Positions 26,249-36,040 of a DNA stretch of 64,000 nt are shown here, in pieces. How positions within the stretch are numbered: position 1 is the stretch's first letter; each line of letters begins with the position of its first letter. Made by a program: the position numbers and the translations under genes. Under the pieces are notes generated by a model. It worked only from the letters and a program-made list of their open reading frames with translations. It was not told where the DNA came from and made no database searches. Location: contig CAAFUF010000049.1 of NCBI GenBank assembly GCA_900766135.1, positions 1 to 64,000 on the forward strand, given 5' to 3'. Source of the DNA: Paenibacillaceae bacterium (GTDB lineage: Bacteria > Bacillota > Bacilli > Paenibacillales > Paenibacillaceae).

Positions 26249-27128
26249 ACGGCAGGTTCTCGGACTCGTCCCCGGTTTGGATGCTGCGCGTCCGCTTGGC
26301 CCGCATGATGAGCAGGACGATGACGGCCACGACGGCTGCGGCGGCAATGCTGAGCCAGATGGCGCCCGAGCCCAATCTGTCAGCCAAGCCGCTGTCCCAC
26401 TCGCCGAAGTTCCAGTCCGTCTCGGACAGCGATTCCGCGCCAAAAGCGATCAGCGCCAGCGCTATCCCGCTTAACACCAGCTTCGGCGAAATGACGCCGG
26501 CGGCTTCGTATTTGGTGGATTTTTCGCGCGGTTTGATGCCAAGGAGCGGCTCGATTTTTCCATAGAGTCTAGGCACCAGGTAGAGGGTAGGCAGCAGGGC
26601 GAACAGGATGCCGGAGAACAGCACGTCGTTCAGGAAGCCCACGCCTTCGACGATCACGACGCTTTGCGCCAGCCCGGGGACGGCTTCGAATTCTTCTACG
26701 CCGATCCAAACTTTGCCGATGTCGACCAGGCTGCTGCACAGCTGATGAATGATGACGCCGGTGATGGCGGCGGTGCCGACTTGCAGGCGGTTTTGCGGGT
26801 TACGGACCATCCGCCCGGCGACGTACATAGCGAAGGAGAAGGTCAGGAATTTCTCCAGCTCGCCGAGTCCGCCGAATTGTCCCAGCATCAGCTCGCCGAA
26901 AATCACTTCGCCGAGCGCCGCCCCGACCGCCGCATACAGCGGGTGGAACAGCATGCACAATGTGAGCGGAATGAACGCGAAGTACTCCACCGAGAGTTCG
27001 ATCGGCCCGAGGCGGAACTCGGGGATGAGCTCGGTGAACATGTTGGACAAGCCATACAGGGACATGGAGAGGGCGAAGATCATCATTTTTTGCGAGGACG
27101 TGAGGGTGTACAGGGTTTTACGGTTCAT
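26241..27128 (-). CDS. ECF transporter substrate-binding (S) component, substrate unknown
   Basis: The 295-residue membrane protein has about six helices in the first 200 residues, a linker, and one further helix near the C-terminus (about 255-280). It is the first gene of an operon with a fused ECF ATPase and a T component, which identifies it as the S subunit. I see no signature for a known vitamin class. The RpiR-type regulator upstream and the PHP gene downstream hint at a sugar- or nucleoside-like substrate, but that is only inference. AAAGGAGG precedes the ATG. Confidence 0.75.
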   Translation of the reverse strand: MNRKTLYTLTSSQKMMIFALSMSLYGLSNMFTELIPEFRLGPIELSVEYFAFIPLTLCMLFHPLYAAVGAALGEVIFGELMLGQFGGLGELEKFLTFSFAMYVAGRMVRNPQNRLQVGTAAITGVIIHQLCSSLVDIGKVWIGVEEFEAVPGLAQSVVIVEGVGFLNDVLFSGILFALLPTLYLVPRLYGKIEPLLGIKPREKSTKYEAAGVISPKLVLSGIALALIAFGAESLSETDWNFGEWDSGLADRLGSGAIWLSIAAAAVVAVIVLLIMRAKRTRSIQTGDESENLPYA

Positions 27129-27213
27129 GAAGGGAAAACCTCCTTTAATGAGTCGTTCTTCCCAAAGTGTAGAGGCCGAGTATTAAATGAGGCGTGGGTG
27201 TATGTCAACGGAT

Positions 27214-27257
27214 TGTAATATTTTTTACATCGTGAAAATGATGTAAATATATTTACA
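27214..27257. promoter_or_regulatory. paired 16-bp operators between the ECF operon and rpiR-type gene
   Basis: TGTAAATATATTTACA (27242-27257) is a perfect 16-bp palindrome. TGTAATATTTTTTACA (27214-27229) is a related imperfect copy whose centre lies 28 bp away. They sit in the divergent promoter region and are likely bound by the RpiR-type regulator, controlling both directions. The intervening TTTACATC and GATGTAAA arms form a further inverted repeat. Confidence 0.65.
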
Positions 27258-27315
27258 AAACAATAGGCTGCTAGGATAGGGGAAGAACAGAACGAGACCC
27301 TAAGGAGCGGAACCC

Positions 27316-28170
27316 ATGTCGAAGTATCGGAATCAACTATTTGCGAAGCAAGTGAAGTTCTCCCCCGGCCATCAAAAAATCGCCGATTTCATCGAACGGC
27401 ATCCCGACGAGGCGTTGTTCATGACGGAGCAGGAGTTGGCGGATCGGGTGGGCACGAGTATTGCCACGGTGTCGCGCTTTTGGCGGACGGCGGGATACGA
27501 GAACGGCAAGGACTTCCGCTTGCGGCTTCGCCAAGCCATCGATACGACGCCGGCGCATAAGCTGGAGGCGACCATCTCCCGGCTCGATCCGTCGAGCTTG
27601 CCGCTGAAGCTGCTGGAGCAAACGAGCCTTCACCTGCGGGAGTCGGCGGAGCGGACGGACCCGGAGGAACTGAAGCATGCCGCCGCCTTGATGGCTGGAG
27701 CCCGACGAATCTACGTTTACGCGCCGGGGCCTTCCGTGGCGTTGGGGGAGCTCTTATTTTATCGGCTGTCGCGATTTGGGATGTCGGTGCGGATGATGGC
27801 GGCCAGCGGCCATGAGCTGCTGGAATCGCTGGCACATGTGCAGCGGGAGGATGTCGTGCTGTTGTTCAACTTCACCCGGCTGCTGCCGGAGACCGAGGTG
27901 ATCCTCGACTGCGTCAAGCGGATCGGATGTTCGGCCGTCATGGTGACGGACCGCGAAGAGTTCCGGTACGGGGTGCAGGTGGACGCGGCTTTTTACGTGA
28001 GCCGGGGAGACTTGGGAGAATTCCATTCGATGGTGACGCCGCTGCTGTTGGTCGAGCAGATGATTTTGAGCATCGGGCTTCTGAATAAGGAGAAGGTGCT
28101 GGCCAAGCTGGAGTACTTGGGAGAACTGCGGGCGAGGTATGCCGATAAGTTGCCGCGGGGGAAGGCTTGA
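27316..28170 (+). CDS. MurR/RpiR-family transcriptional regulator
   Basis: The 284-residue protein has an RpiR-type N-terminal helix-turn-helix (about 1-80, with FIERHPDEALFMTEQELADR and GTSIATVSRFWRTAGYENGK) and a C-terminal SIS sugar-isomerase-like sensor domain (about 105-245, starting LMAGARRIYVYAPGPS). Members sense phosphorylated sugars. It is divergent from the ECF/PHP operon with palindromes in between, which supports local control. CTAAGGAGCGG is the ribosome binding site. Confidence 0.9.
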   Translation: MSKYRNQLFAKQVKFSPGHQKIADFIERHPDEALFMTEQELADRVGTSIATVSRFWRTAGYENGKDFRLRLRQAIDTTPAHKLEATISRLDPSSLPLKLLEQTSLHLRESAERTDPEELKHAAALMAGARRIYVYAPGPSVALGELLFYRLSRFGMSVRMMAASGHELLESLAHVQREDVVLLFNFTRLLPETEVILDCVKRIGCSAVMVTDREEFRYGVQVDAAFYVSRGDLGEFHSMVTPLLLVEQMILSIGLLNKEKVLAKLEYLGELRARYADKLPRGKA

Positions 28171-28197
28171 GATTGGTGGATAGAGGGCGCTCCGTCC

Positions 28198-28226
28198 TTG
28201 CTTTTGACCGCCTAAGTTGGTACAAT
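28198..28226 (+). promoter_or_regulatory. probable smpB promoter
   Basis: TTGCTT (28198-28203), 17 bp and TACAAT (28221-28226) make a good sigma-A-type promoter about 110 bp before smpB. Confidence 0.6.
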
Positions 28227-28335
28227 AAGTGTCTGGTAAACTGCCCTGTGGGGCTTCAAGTGTATGCTTCCGATGCGAGTTTTGTTCGAAGCTTGCTCAA
28301 GAAGTGATGCCCACGAAACTTTGAGGAGGATGAAC

Positions 28336-28815
28336 ATGGGCAAGAAAAGTGACGGTAAAGTGCTGGCGCAGAACAAAAAAGCTTCCCATGACTATTTCAT
28401 CGAAGATACCTACGAAGCGGGCATGGTGCTGACCGGCACGGAGATTAAGTCGATTCGGAACGCTCGGGTGAATATCGGGGATGCGTTCGCAACGATCCGG
28501 AACGGCGAAATCCATATCCACAACATGCATATCAGCCCGTTCGAGCAGGGGAACCGGTATAATCCGCTGGACCCGACGCGGACGCGCAAACTGTTGATGC
28601 ATAAGGTGCAAATCAATAAGCTGCTGGGCTTGTCCAAGCAAGAGGGGTATTCGATCGTGCCGCTCAAGATTTACATCCGCAACGGATATGCAAAGCTGCT
28701 GCTGGGCCTGGGCAAAGGGAAGAAGCAATACGACAAGCGCGATACGGCTGCGAAGCGTGATGCTCAGCGTGATATTCAGCGGGCGCTGCGCGAGAAGCAG
28801 AAGGTCGCAAGATAA
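28336..28815 (+). CDS. smpB: SsrA-binding protein SmpB
   Basis: SmpB binds the tRNA-like end of tmRNA and delivers it to stalled ribosomes for trans-translation. The 159-residue product has the family N-terminus (KVLAQNKKASHDYFIEDTYEAG), TGTEIKSIR, LDPTRTRKLLMHK, and the basic C-terminal tail KKQYDKRDTAAKRDAQRDI that enters the ribosomal mRNA channel. GAGGAGG lies six bases before the ATG at 28336; longer in-frame starts lack this. It is directly upstream of ssrA, as in many Bacillales. Confidence 0.97.
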   Translation: MGKKSDGKVLAQNKKASHDYFIEDTYEAGMVLTGTEIKSIRNARVNIGDAFATIRNGEIHIHNMHISPFEQGNRYNPLDPTRTRKLLMHKVQINKLLGLSKQEGYSIVPLKIYIRNGYAKLLLGLGKGKKQYDKRDTAAKRDAQRDIQRALREKQKVAR

Positions 28816-28993
28816 CACTTGGCGAATGAAGTTCCCAGTGTTTCCATCAAGTCCATAAACATGATGCACCGCAAACATGGTATACTATTTGATGTAAGAG
28901 AGGATCACGTTCCTTATTATGGAGAAGGAATTGTGATAACGAACAACAGCAGGCCCTTGCAGGCTGCACCTTGATCCAGCACCCTTTTATTTC

Positions 28994-29354
28994 GGGGGCG
29001 TTTTTGGATTCGACGGGGGTAGATCGAGCATGGGTAGCGGGTAGTGGGGACGCGTCCACTTCATCAACGCTAAAGCCAATTAAACGGCAAACAAAACAAC
29101 AACTTAGCTTTCGCAGCTTAATAACCTGTGAGCTAGCTCTATCCCTGCATCGCCCATGTGCCGGGAATAGGGCCCAACTTTAGTGGGATACGCCGTCTGG
29201 TCTCCGCCTGGGGTCAACGGAAGAAGATAATCAGGCTGACCCGAAGGGAATCCGGTGACAGGGAGTCTCTAGGGTGACATCAAATCTGTCACTACACCCG
29301 TAGAAACCTATGTGGCGTTGCCTTCGGACAGGGGTTCGACTCCCCTCGCCTCCA
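28994..29354 (+). ncRNA. ssrA: transfer-messenger RNA (tmRNA)
   Basis: The 5' end GGGGGCG pairs with the 3' CGCCTCC to form the acceptor stem, and the T-arm GGGGTTCGACTCCCC is intact. The characteristic GGATTCGACGGGGGTAGATC follows the 5' end. The tag reading frame starts at GGC 29086 and encodes GKQNNNLAFAA followed by two stop codons (29119-29124), close to Geobacillus-type tags. A -10-like TATACT lies at 28881-28886. The 3' end is an integration site: the same 3' sequence is repeated at 49730. CCA is not encoded after the discriminator A. Confidence 0.97.
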
Positions 29355-29395
29355 TTGTTAAAAATCCACAACCGTATAAGGTTGTGGATTTTTGC
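29324..29395 (+). repeat. left attachment-site repeat (3' end of ssrA plus terminator)
   Basis: This is the left copy of the 72-bp direct repeat. It regenerates an intact tmRNA 3' end, as expected when an element integrates into ssrA. Confidence 0.85.
29359..29394 (+). terminator. ssrA terminator
   Basis: AAAAATCCACAACC and GGTTGTGGATTTTT form a 14-bp stem around a six-base loop, ending in a T run. The same hairpin with a slightly changed loop is repeated at 49766-49800. Confidence 0.92.
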
Positions 29396-29729
29396 TTTTC
29401 CATATATTTATACGTTTTTTAACAGAACTATTTATTTCTATATTCAGCAAAGTATTTAAACTCTGCAACATATGAACTGAGTACTCGGATATACATATAA
29501 AAGGGTTTTAGAACTATAGAGGCTTTGTCACCGTAATGATGATTGTCCCCCTTAGGAGACGAATCGGAGAAAAATTCAACTGCCGAAATAAATGTAAAAC
29601 AAGGCAGTATTATGATAGACTATAAATAAGCATGGAGGATTTTGTAATTTTTATTTTGTACTAAATCTATACTGTTGTAAAAAGTGATATCTTCGGTGCG
29701 GACGAAGCGCAAGGAGGATATGAATAACC
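29396..29729. other. AT-rich leader of the defence operon
   Basis: About 330 bp of AT-rich sequence separate the tmRNA terminator from the first defence gene. I see no gene. TATACT at 29668-29673 is a possible -10 box without a convincing -35. No regulator gene is present. Confidence 0.4.
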
Positions 29730-32384
29730 ATGACAAACAAGCATGCCCTTCTCCGGTTAATGGACAAGTGCAACATATACTTTGAAGATTCGCTTATTTC
29801 AAAAGAGCGGATCGTTCAAAAGTACGCCGAGTTCTTTGCCTCATCATTCGATGAACAAACGCATTCATCGCTAGTCGCCCAGCATACAGGCTCAGTTTGT
29901 TTTGATGTCGTGTCTTTTCTTATAGCGGCTTTGGGATGTCTGGCTCTTAATGAAACTGATAAGGACGATGTCATCCGCTCCTTTGTGGACGGCCAAATTG
30001 TACTTTTATCAGGTGATAAAAGAAAAGAGCGTTGCCTTTGGCGTGGATTTGCTAGGCAAGTTAACAGATCTGAATTCGAGGTGTCGGATTTCGATAATGC
30101 GGATTACGCCGTGCTTGAACAACCTTCAAGCTCCACAAAGAACTTAGTTCCAAGGAATCGCTGGAATCGTATATCTCCATATAATGGTTCTTCCATCCGT
30201 ACCGACGGACGCGGAATAAGGAGTGTCAAATCCAACCGCAATGAGTTCATATCTTTCTTATTTGAGGTTCCCGTTGCATCAATACCGAGCGTCATAGGCG
30301 TTTCTACGGTTATCGTAACCGACCGGGAGATTTTCAAACGTATTGTTGATGGCGTGCGTATAGAGTATGGAGAAGGCAAATCAATCGGCTTACTTGATCT
30401 TGTCACAGCTTCGTATTATACATCCAATTTGGAAGAACACCAATATGGAGCAAACCCAGCAAAAACCGAGCCAGTTCTGAAGATTACATCCAGAATCTCC
30501 ACGGCTCGGGATTTGGTGCTGAACAAAAGCGGCAATAAGACGGTCGGATTTATGGTTGTTGGTACGGATACCGTTGCAAGCGGCAATACAGAATTAACCG
30601 ATTTACTCGAACGCAAATCGCTGAAATTCTCTTTACTTACCGTATCTGTAGATTCGGGTGCCGCAAAGGAGATTATAGAATCGCAGGAAGACGCGTCAAT
30701 ATTTGTATGTACAAAAGAGTTTTTACTACAACATTCAGAACTCCCCAAAGTAAAGAATCCCGTAACGACCGAACTTGATTCCCAGATTGAAAACATCGTA
30801 AACAATATGGTTTCTCCAATAACTATAGAAGGTATATGTTCTTGGCAGGAAATCAAAACGATAAAAAATGCTCTGTTTACAATAAAACGTTCAGACATTA
30901 GAAGTGAAGAAAAAGACGATTTTATCATTACTGCATATGCACTGATAAATCTTATACATACGGCTGTATTTCCTTTAGAGCGTCTAAACAAAGCGCTAGA
31001 AAGCGGCGAATTTGTCTCGAGGGCAACCATGCCTTCAGCAAAGCTCAATGAACTTTGGGTACTCGCAAATAAACAGACAGAGTTGGTAGATCAGTTTCTT
31101 ATTGTCGCCGATACCATTGACCGCCTTTACCATTCGGTATTGACAACCTGCCCCAAATATGATGTCCTTATGGACTTGCTTGGAAGATATTCCGACAAAA
31201 GAATAGCTATAGTCGTTCCGAAAGCGTACTATGCAGACATGCTGAAATCGGATGATTCGATAAACAAAAAATGTATTACAATCGTAACCGCTAACCGTTT
31301 CAACAGCTCGGAGCACTATGATGTCATCTTTGTTGCAGGAGATATTTCGGGAACGCACTTCAATCCCCTAAATTGCCGAGCCGCATCAGATATCCTCGTC
31401 TTGCTTTATGACGGAGAGGAACGGATTTTCAGGGACAAGAAACGGGAATTTGATTTTTATGAAAAAAGCATTAACGCCAGACTCGGTTTGGAAATTGAGG
31501 AAGAGAATAATGACGAATCCCTTGACGAGTTCGAAATGGATGATGTAGCATCCATCGTATTCGAAGACACGGATTTAAATCAATATATCAATATGATTGC
31601 TTCTTATGATGTTTATTCATTTGCGCAAAGAATGTCTGGTTATTCTGGCAATACTCCTATTTCAGAGGTTTATGCCACAGGTCATTTCCTAAGTGGTGAA
31701 CAAATATTATTCACCCGCTATTATCAGGCTGTTGTATTTGATGAAGTTGGCGGGACTGTTTCGGAAAAGAATGTGGAGTCTCTTCAGTCTGGCGATATTA
31801 TAGTTTTTGCCAAGCGTGATGATCACACTAGAAACATGGTGGATTATATATACGACCAACTGCAACGTACGGGCAGATTCACTGACAAAGTTGTTGAAGC
31901 GACAGAGAAAGCCCGGTATTGGAAATTGGCATTGCGTGAATATAAAGAGATGCATGGCCTTTCATATAGGGATTTGGCAATAAGGCTTAGAGGCTTAGGA
32001 TTATCAATTCAAGAGGTTTCTATCAGGCAATGGCTTATTGAAGAGAGCCACATTGTTGGCCCAAGAGATGAAAATACACTAGTGCAGATTGCAAATCTCA
32101 CGCAAGATCCAATTCTTCTCGAAAATACTCATGCTTACTTTGAGTCATTCGAAGTAGTACGCAAACAACGAAAATATATTCTGAAGCTGATTGGGAAAGC
32201 GATTGTCGATAAGCTCAGCGGTTTTGTGCCGACAGATGATAAGTTGCTGGAATTCATTTTTAAGAATGTGGAAAATTTATCTGAATCTCTACAGTTGGAT
32301 AATATATCCATCCTAGATAAAAAGGCGACTGTTCCGGTTATTTACACTAACAGACCGATCAACGATATGGAGGTTATGCTATGA
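29730..32384 (+). CDS. drmE: DISARM-like protein DrmE
   Basis: The 884-residue protein has no motif I can assign with certainty. It precedes drmA and drmB with overlapping starts, the position of DrmE, the protein of unknown function in class 2 DISARM. Its size also fits my recollection of DrmE. An acidic stretch lies near residues 590-610 (EIEEENNDESLDEFEMDD). A helix-turn-helix-like segment lies near residues 745-770 (GLSYRDLAIRLRGLGLSIQE), which could bind nucleic acid. AAGGAGG lies 12 bases before the ATG. The stop overlaps the drmA start in ATGA. The identification is mainly from context. Confidence 0.6.
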   Translation: MTNKHALLRLMDKCNIYFEDSLISKERIVQKYAEFFASSFDEQTHSSLVAQHTGSVCFDVVSFLIAALGCLALNETDKDDVIRSFVDGQIVLLSGDKRKERCLWRGFARQVNRSEFEVSDFDNADYAVLEQPSSSTKNLVPRNRWNRISPYNGSSIRTDGRGIRSVKSNRNEFISFLFEVPVASIPSVIGVSTVIVTDREIFKRIVDGVRIEYGEGKSIGLLDLVTASYYTSNLEEHQYGANPAKTEPVLKITSRISTARDLVLNKSGNKTVGFMVVGTDTVASGNTELTDLLERKSLKFSLLTVSVDSGAAKEIIESQEDASIFVCTKEFLLQHSELPKVKNPVTTELDSQIENIVNNMVSPITIEGICSWQEIKTIKNALFTIKRSDIRSEEKDDFIITAYALINLIHTAVFPLERLNKALESGEFVSRATMPSAKLNELWVLANKQTELVDQFLIVADTIDRLYHSVLTTCPKYDVLMDLLGRYSDKRIAIVVPKAYYADMLKSDDSINKKCITIVTANRFNSSEHYDVIFVAGDISGTHFNPLNCRAASDILVLLYDGEERIFRDKKREFDFYEKSINARLGLEIEEENNDESLDEFEMDDVASIVFEDTDLNQYINMIASYDVYSFAQRMSGYSGNTPISEVYATGHFLSGEQILFTRYYQAVVFDEVGGTVSEKNVESLQSGDIIVFAKRDDHTRNMVDYIYDQLQRTGRFTDKVVEATEKARYWKLALREYKEMHGLSYRDLAIRLRGLGLSIQEVSIRQWLIEESHIVGPRDENTLVQIANLTQDPILLENTHAYFESFEVVRKQRKYILKLIGKAIVDKLSGFVPTDDKLLEFIFKNVENLSESLQLDNISILDKKATVPVIYTNRPINDMEVML

Positions 32385-35300
32385 CTCCCGATGAGATCAG
32401 AGAGCAAATGATCGCTGCCCGCGACGAATATATTAATCTGGTGAAAAGGGAATTGTTCGGTCCTGGGTCGGAATTTCCCGTTCCCGATGCCGAACATGAA
32501 TTAATATCAAGCAGCCCCACTTCGCGCTATTCCGTGGGAATCCTTTATCCGCAGGGGAATCAGGTGAGCCAGGATAATGACGAGACCGTCCCTCTAACGG
32601 GCCACCACGAAGACGATGCCGATGAAGCAATACAGTATGAATCCAACGTGGGCGGGCAAGACCCTCCAAGTGAAATAAAAACTGATAGGTTTGCTGAGAA
32701 TGATGAGACTGCAGATGAGAATCTCGATGAAGAAGTGAGTTTGTCTTCACAATACATGCCCTCTTCTATGGGGATAACATTTCTCGTGGAAGGCAATACC
32801 GATGTAGTTATAGGTAAGGTTTCATTTGCAACATACAGGAGCGCAAAGATATCGGAATGCGTGATCCCGTTTTTCCCGGACAATCCAGACGACTACTCTG
32901 TTCCGCTACAATTGTCACATAAAATTGTCTATGACAAAGATAATCAGGTGCTTCGTCTTATTAATTCCATTAAGGTCAAGGATGTATCATCCGTTAAACA
33001 CGATATTCCTGATAACTTGGTAAATGTCGCATACCGTTTTGCCGATTTCTGTAGAAACGGCTATGTGCGTGAACCGCACGAAGTCGGATTTGAACTGGAT
33101 TTTTCCGGTGAAGACTATATCGATTCTAACAGAGAACTCGACGGCACTTTTGCGAAAATTACTGCCCTACGTACAAAAGTGCGCGAGGGGCTTTGGTCGG
33201 TTACGATAATGTTTGTAAATGGCTTAACGGAAATCCCCGTCAAAGACCATCATTGTATTTTCCAACCTAAGGTTGAAATTTCATCAGTTGATAACAGTTT
33301 TGTTTTCGTGGAGACAAGCCTGTATGCCGATCAATCTAGTTTAGATGAGGAAGAATGCTCGCTTGAATTGCTGTACCGAAATAAAAAGATATACGGAACA
33401 GGGCTCGGGGTTGCCGTTGATTGGGAAATTGATGAAAGCGGGAACGGCTCTCTCTGGAGCGAATATTTTCCGCAAGTCGAGGTGCCTCAGATGAGCTTTG
33501 ACTTGCCTCAGAATAATAAGGTTTCGACTGCTCAACTGTCCATGAAATACCTTTCGGACTTGGATGCTTCGGATAAATCCCAAAAACTATCCGCACTGAA
33601 AGGTCTTGTGGGGTTGTATGAGGCTTGGGTTAACAATTTAGAAGCAGTGGCAAAGACACTTGATCCGCGCTATAAGTCAGCTGCTACTGCAAATATTGCA
33701 GAATGCCGAAAGGCATATTCGAGGATGTATGAAGGTATCTGGACTCTCGAAACAAACCAACAGGCTTACTCCGCATTTCTGCTTGCTAACCGCGCCATGT
33801 TCATGCAGAGAATTCATTTGGGTATGCAAGAGAAAACATCTGGCAAAGAAAGATACCCGGGTGACGAAGAAATTTCCTCTCTTCTATGTGATATGGACTA
33901 TTATCAATATGATGACCGTAATGCAATGTGGAGACCTTTCCAGATTGCGTTCTTACTAATGGACATTAACTCTATTGTCAAAGACGATTCTCCCGATCGC
34001 AATTTGGTGGATTTGATTTGGTTTCCCACGGGTGGCGGCAAGACTGAAGCATATCTCGGATTAACGGCGTTTACAATCTTTTATCGCAGATTGGTCTATC
34101 AGTCAGATTCGGAGGGAACTGCTGTCATCATGCGTTATACACTGCGCTTGCTCGCAGCTCAGCAATTCACAAGAGCCGCCACGCTAATTTGTGCCTGTGA
34201 GTGCATACGGAGCGATAAGTCAAAGAAATACCCCGTGTATTTATTGGGGAAAGAATCAATAACAATCGGACTTTGGATCGGCGGTACGCATATTCCAAAC
34301 AAGAATAAGGGGAGCAAAAACAGCGCTAAAGCCCATCTGGATGAATTGATTGGGGCTAGCGCAACAAATATCCGTTATGCCTTGGAACGCCACAATAAAT
34401 TTCAAGTACTCAAATGCCCTTGGTGTGGCACAAAAATGACAAAATCCGTTGTGGACAAACGGCTTGTGGGGAAATGGGGTTATGCGCTGAAAAACAACAA
34501 ACATTTTTACCTTCATTGTACACATGAGGATTGCCCCTTTGAAGCACGTCTGCCGATTCAAATCATAGATGAGGAATTGTATGAGTCCCCGCCGACTTTG
34601 TTATTCGGTACCGTGGATAAATTTGCAATGATTCCGTGGAACGGCAATGTAGGTGCTTTTTTTGCTGCTGGCCGCAACAGTCGCGCTCCGGAGCTTATCA
34701 TTCAAGATGAGCTGCATCTGATTTCTGGTGCTCTTGGAACAATTGTCGGTTTATATGAAACTGCCATCGACGCTCTCTGTTCGCAGAAAGGTGTAAAAGC
34801 AAAAATAATTGCTTCCACAGCAACGATCCGAAGAGCAAAAGAACAGTGTTCTGTACTGTATGACCGTGATGTGGTTCAGTTTCCTGCTCCCGGATTAAAT
34901 GCTGAAGATTCATTTTTTGCACGTGAGCGTAAGATTTCACTTGAGAACGGTGTGTTCGGACGAAGGTATGTCGGAATCATGCCATCTGGCAAAACAAAAG
35001 CAATGACCGAAATTAGAGCGCTGGCTGGTTTGTTACAAACAGTTTATACCATGAAGCTTCCCGATGCGGTCAAAGACAAGTTGTGGACTCTGACGGTGTA
35101 TTTTAACAGCCTGAAAGATTTGGGCAAAGCTTCAACTCTTGTGGATGACGATGTTAAGGACTTTATAGTCCGTATGGCGAATAGAATGTTCCGCTCGAGG
35201 AGGCTTATCGTGCAGGCAGATGAGCTTACCAGTCGTGTTACAACCACAGGACTCAACGAAACGTTGGATAAACTTGAGAAGCTTGAGTATTCAGCACAGA

Positions 35301-36040
35301 ACATGGAAAACCATCGTTTTGCCTCAAGCGTTCTGCTTGCGACAAACATGATATCGGTTGGAATAGATGTCGCAAGATTAAACGTGATGCTCATGGTGGG
35401 GCAACCGAAATTAACTAGCGAGTACATCCAGGCATCCAGCCGTGTTGGACGTTCTTATCCAGGAACGGTGTTTGTTCAGTATGATGCGACAAAAAGCCGT
35501 GACCGCTCGCATTATGAACGTTTCATGCCATATCACGAATCATTTTATCGATTTGTTGAGCCAACCGGGGCGACGCCATTTTCTAAACCCGCACGAGACC
35601 GTGCCCTTCATGCTGTTCTGACATCAATAATGCGCCATCGTGATCAAGTTGCGTTTGTTAACGATAAAGACGCAATACAGTTTGACGAAGAGTACTATGC
35701 CGCCGATGTGCGGGCAATAAAGGAGTTTGTTATAAACCGGATCAGTAATATTAGCAACCGTACAGGTAACGGACTTCGTGACGATATTTTAGAAATCGAA
35801 TCTGAGATTGATGAATTTTTCTATACATGGCAAAGAATTGCGAGTGACTCTCAGATAAAAAAAGTCCCGTTCGGTTTTGGCTATAAGTTTATTGTCGCAC
35901 CATTTTCCGGTACTGAGCAGCGTTTATTAAAGCAATTCAACTCTTCGGGGAAAGATAACTCTTTTGAAACGCTGACATCGATGAGAAATGTAGATAACCC
36001 GGTTCGTGGGAAAGTCGTAATTTGGGAGGATAAAGAGTAA
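32381..36040 (+). CDS. drmA: DISARM helicase DrmA
   Basis: This 1219-residue superfamily 2 helicase-like protein is the core DISARM component thought to load on phage DNA. The N-terminal 540 residues are a family-specific region beginning MTPDEIREQMIAARDEYINL. The helicase core follows: Walker A PTGGGKTEAY (about residue 550), Walker B QDELHLI (about 774), motif III ASTATIRR, and motif VI QASSRVGR (about 1016) after ATNMISVGIDVARLNVMLM. A four-cysteine zinc-binding insert, CPWC and later CTHEDC, lies between Walker A and B (about 680-715). It overlaps drmE by four bases and drmB by one base. Length and insert match DrmA. Confidence 0.88.
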   Translation: MTPDEIREQMIAARDEYINLVKRELFGPGSEFPVPDAEHELISSSPTSRYSVGILYPQGNQVSQDNDETVPLTGHHEDDADEAIQYESNVGGQDPPSEIKTDRFAENDETADENLDEEVSLSSQYMPSSMGITFLVEGNTDVVIGKVSFATYRSAKISECVIPFFPDNPDDYSVPLQLSHKIVYDKDNQVLRLINSIKVKDVSSVKHDIPDNLVNVAYRFADFCRNGYVREPHEVGFELDFSGEDYIDSNRELDGTFAKITALRTKVREGLWSVTIMFVNGLTEIPVKDHHCIFQPKVEISSVDNSFVFVETSLYADQSSLDEEECSLELLYRNKKIYGTGLGVAVDWEIDESGNGSLWSEYFPQVEVPQMSFDLPQNNKVSTAQLSMKYLSDLDASDKSQKLSALKGLVGLYEAWVNNLEAVAKTLDPRYKSAATANIAECRKAYSRMYEGIWTLETNQQAYSAFLLANRAMFMQRIHLGMQEKTSGKERYPGDEEISSLLCDMDYYQYDDRNAMWRPFQIAFLLMDINSIVKDDSPDRNLVDLIWFPTGGGKTEAYLGLTAFTIFYRRLVYQSDSEGTAVIMRYTLRLLAAQQFTRAATLICACECIRSDKSKKYPVYLLGKESITIGLWIGGTHIPNKNKGSKNSAKAHLDELIGASATNIRYALERHNKFQVLKCPWCGTKMTKSVVDKRLVGKWGYALKNNKHFYLHCTHEDCPFEARLPIQIIDEELYESPPTLLFGTVDKFAMIPWNGNVGAFFAAGRNSRAPELIIQDELHLISGALGTIVGLYETAIDALCSQKGVKAKIIASTATIRRAKEQCSVLYDRDVVQFPAPGLNAEDSFFARERKISLENGVFGRRYVGIMPSGKTKAMTEIRALAGLLQTVYTMKLPDAVKDKLWTLTVYFNSLKDLGKASTLVDDDVKDFIVRMANRMFRSRRLIVQADELTSRVTTTGLNETLDKLEKLEYSAQNMENHRFASSVLLATNMISVGIDVARLNVMLMVGQPKLTSEYIQASSRVGRSYPGTVFVQYDATKSRDRSHYERFMPYHESFYRFVEPTGATPFSKPARDRALHAVLTSIMRHRDQVAFVNDKDAIQFDEEYYAADVRAIKEFVINRISNISNRTGNGLRDDILEIESEIDEFFYTWQRIASDSQIKKVPFGFGYKFIVAPFSGTEQRLLKQFNSSGKDNSFETLTSMRNVDNPVRGKVVIWEDKE

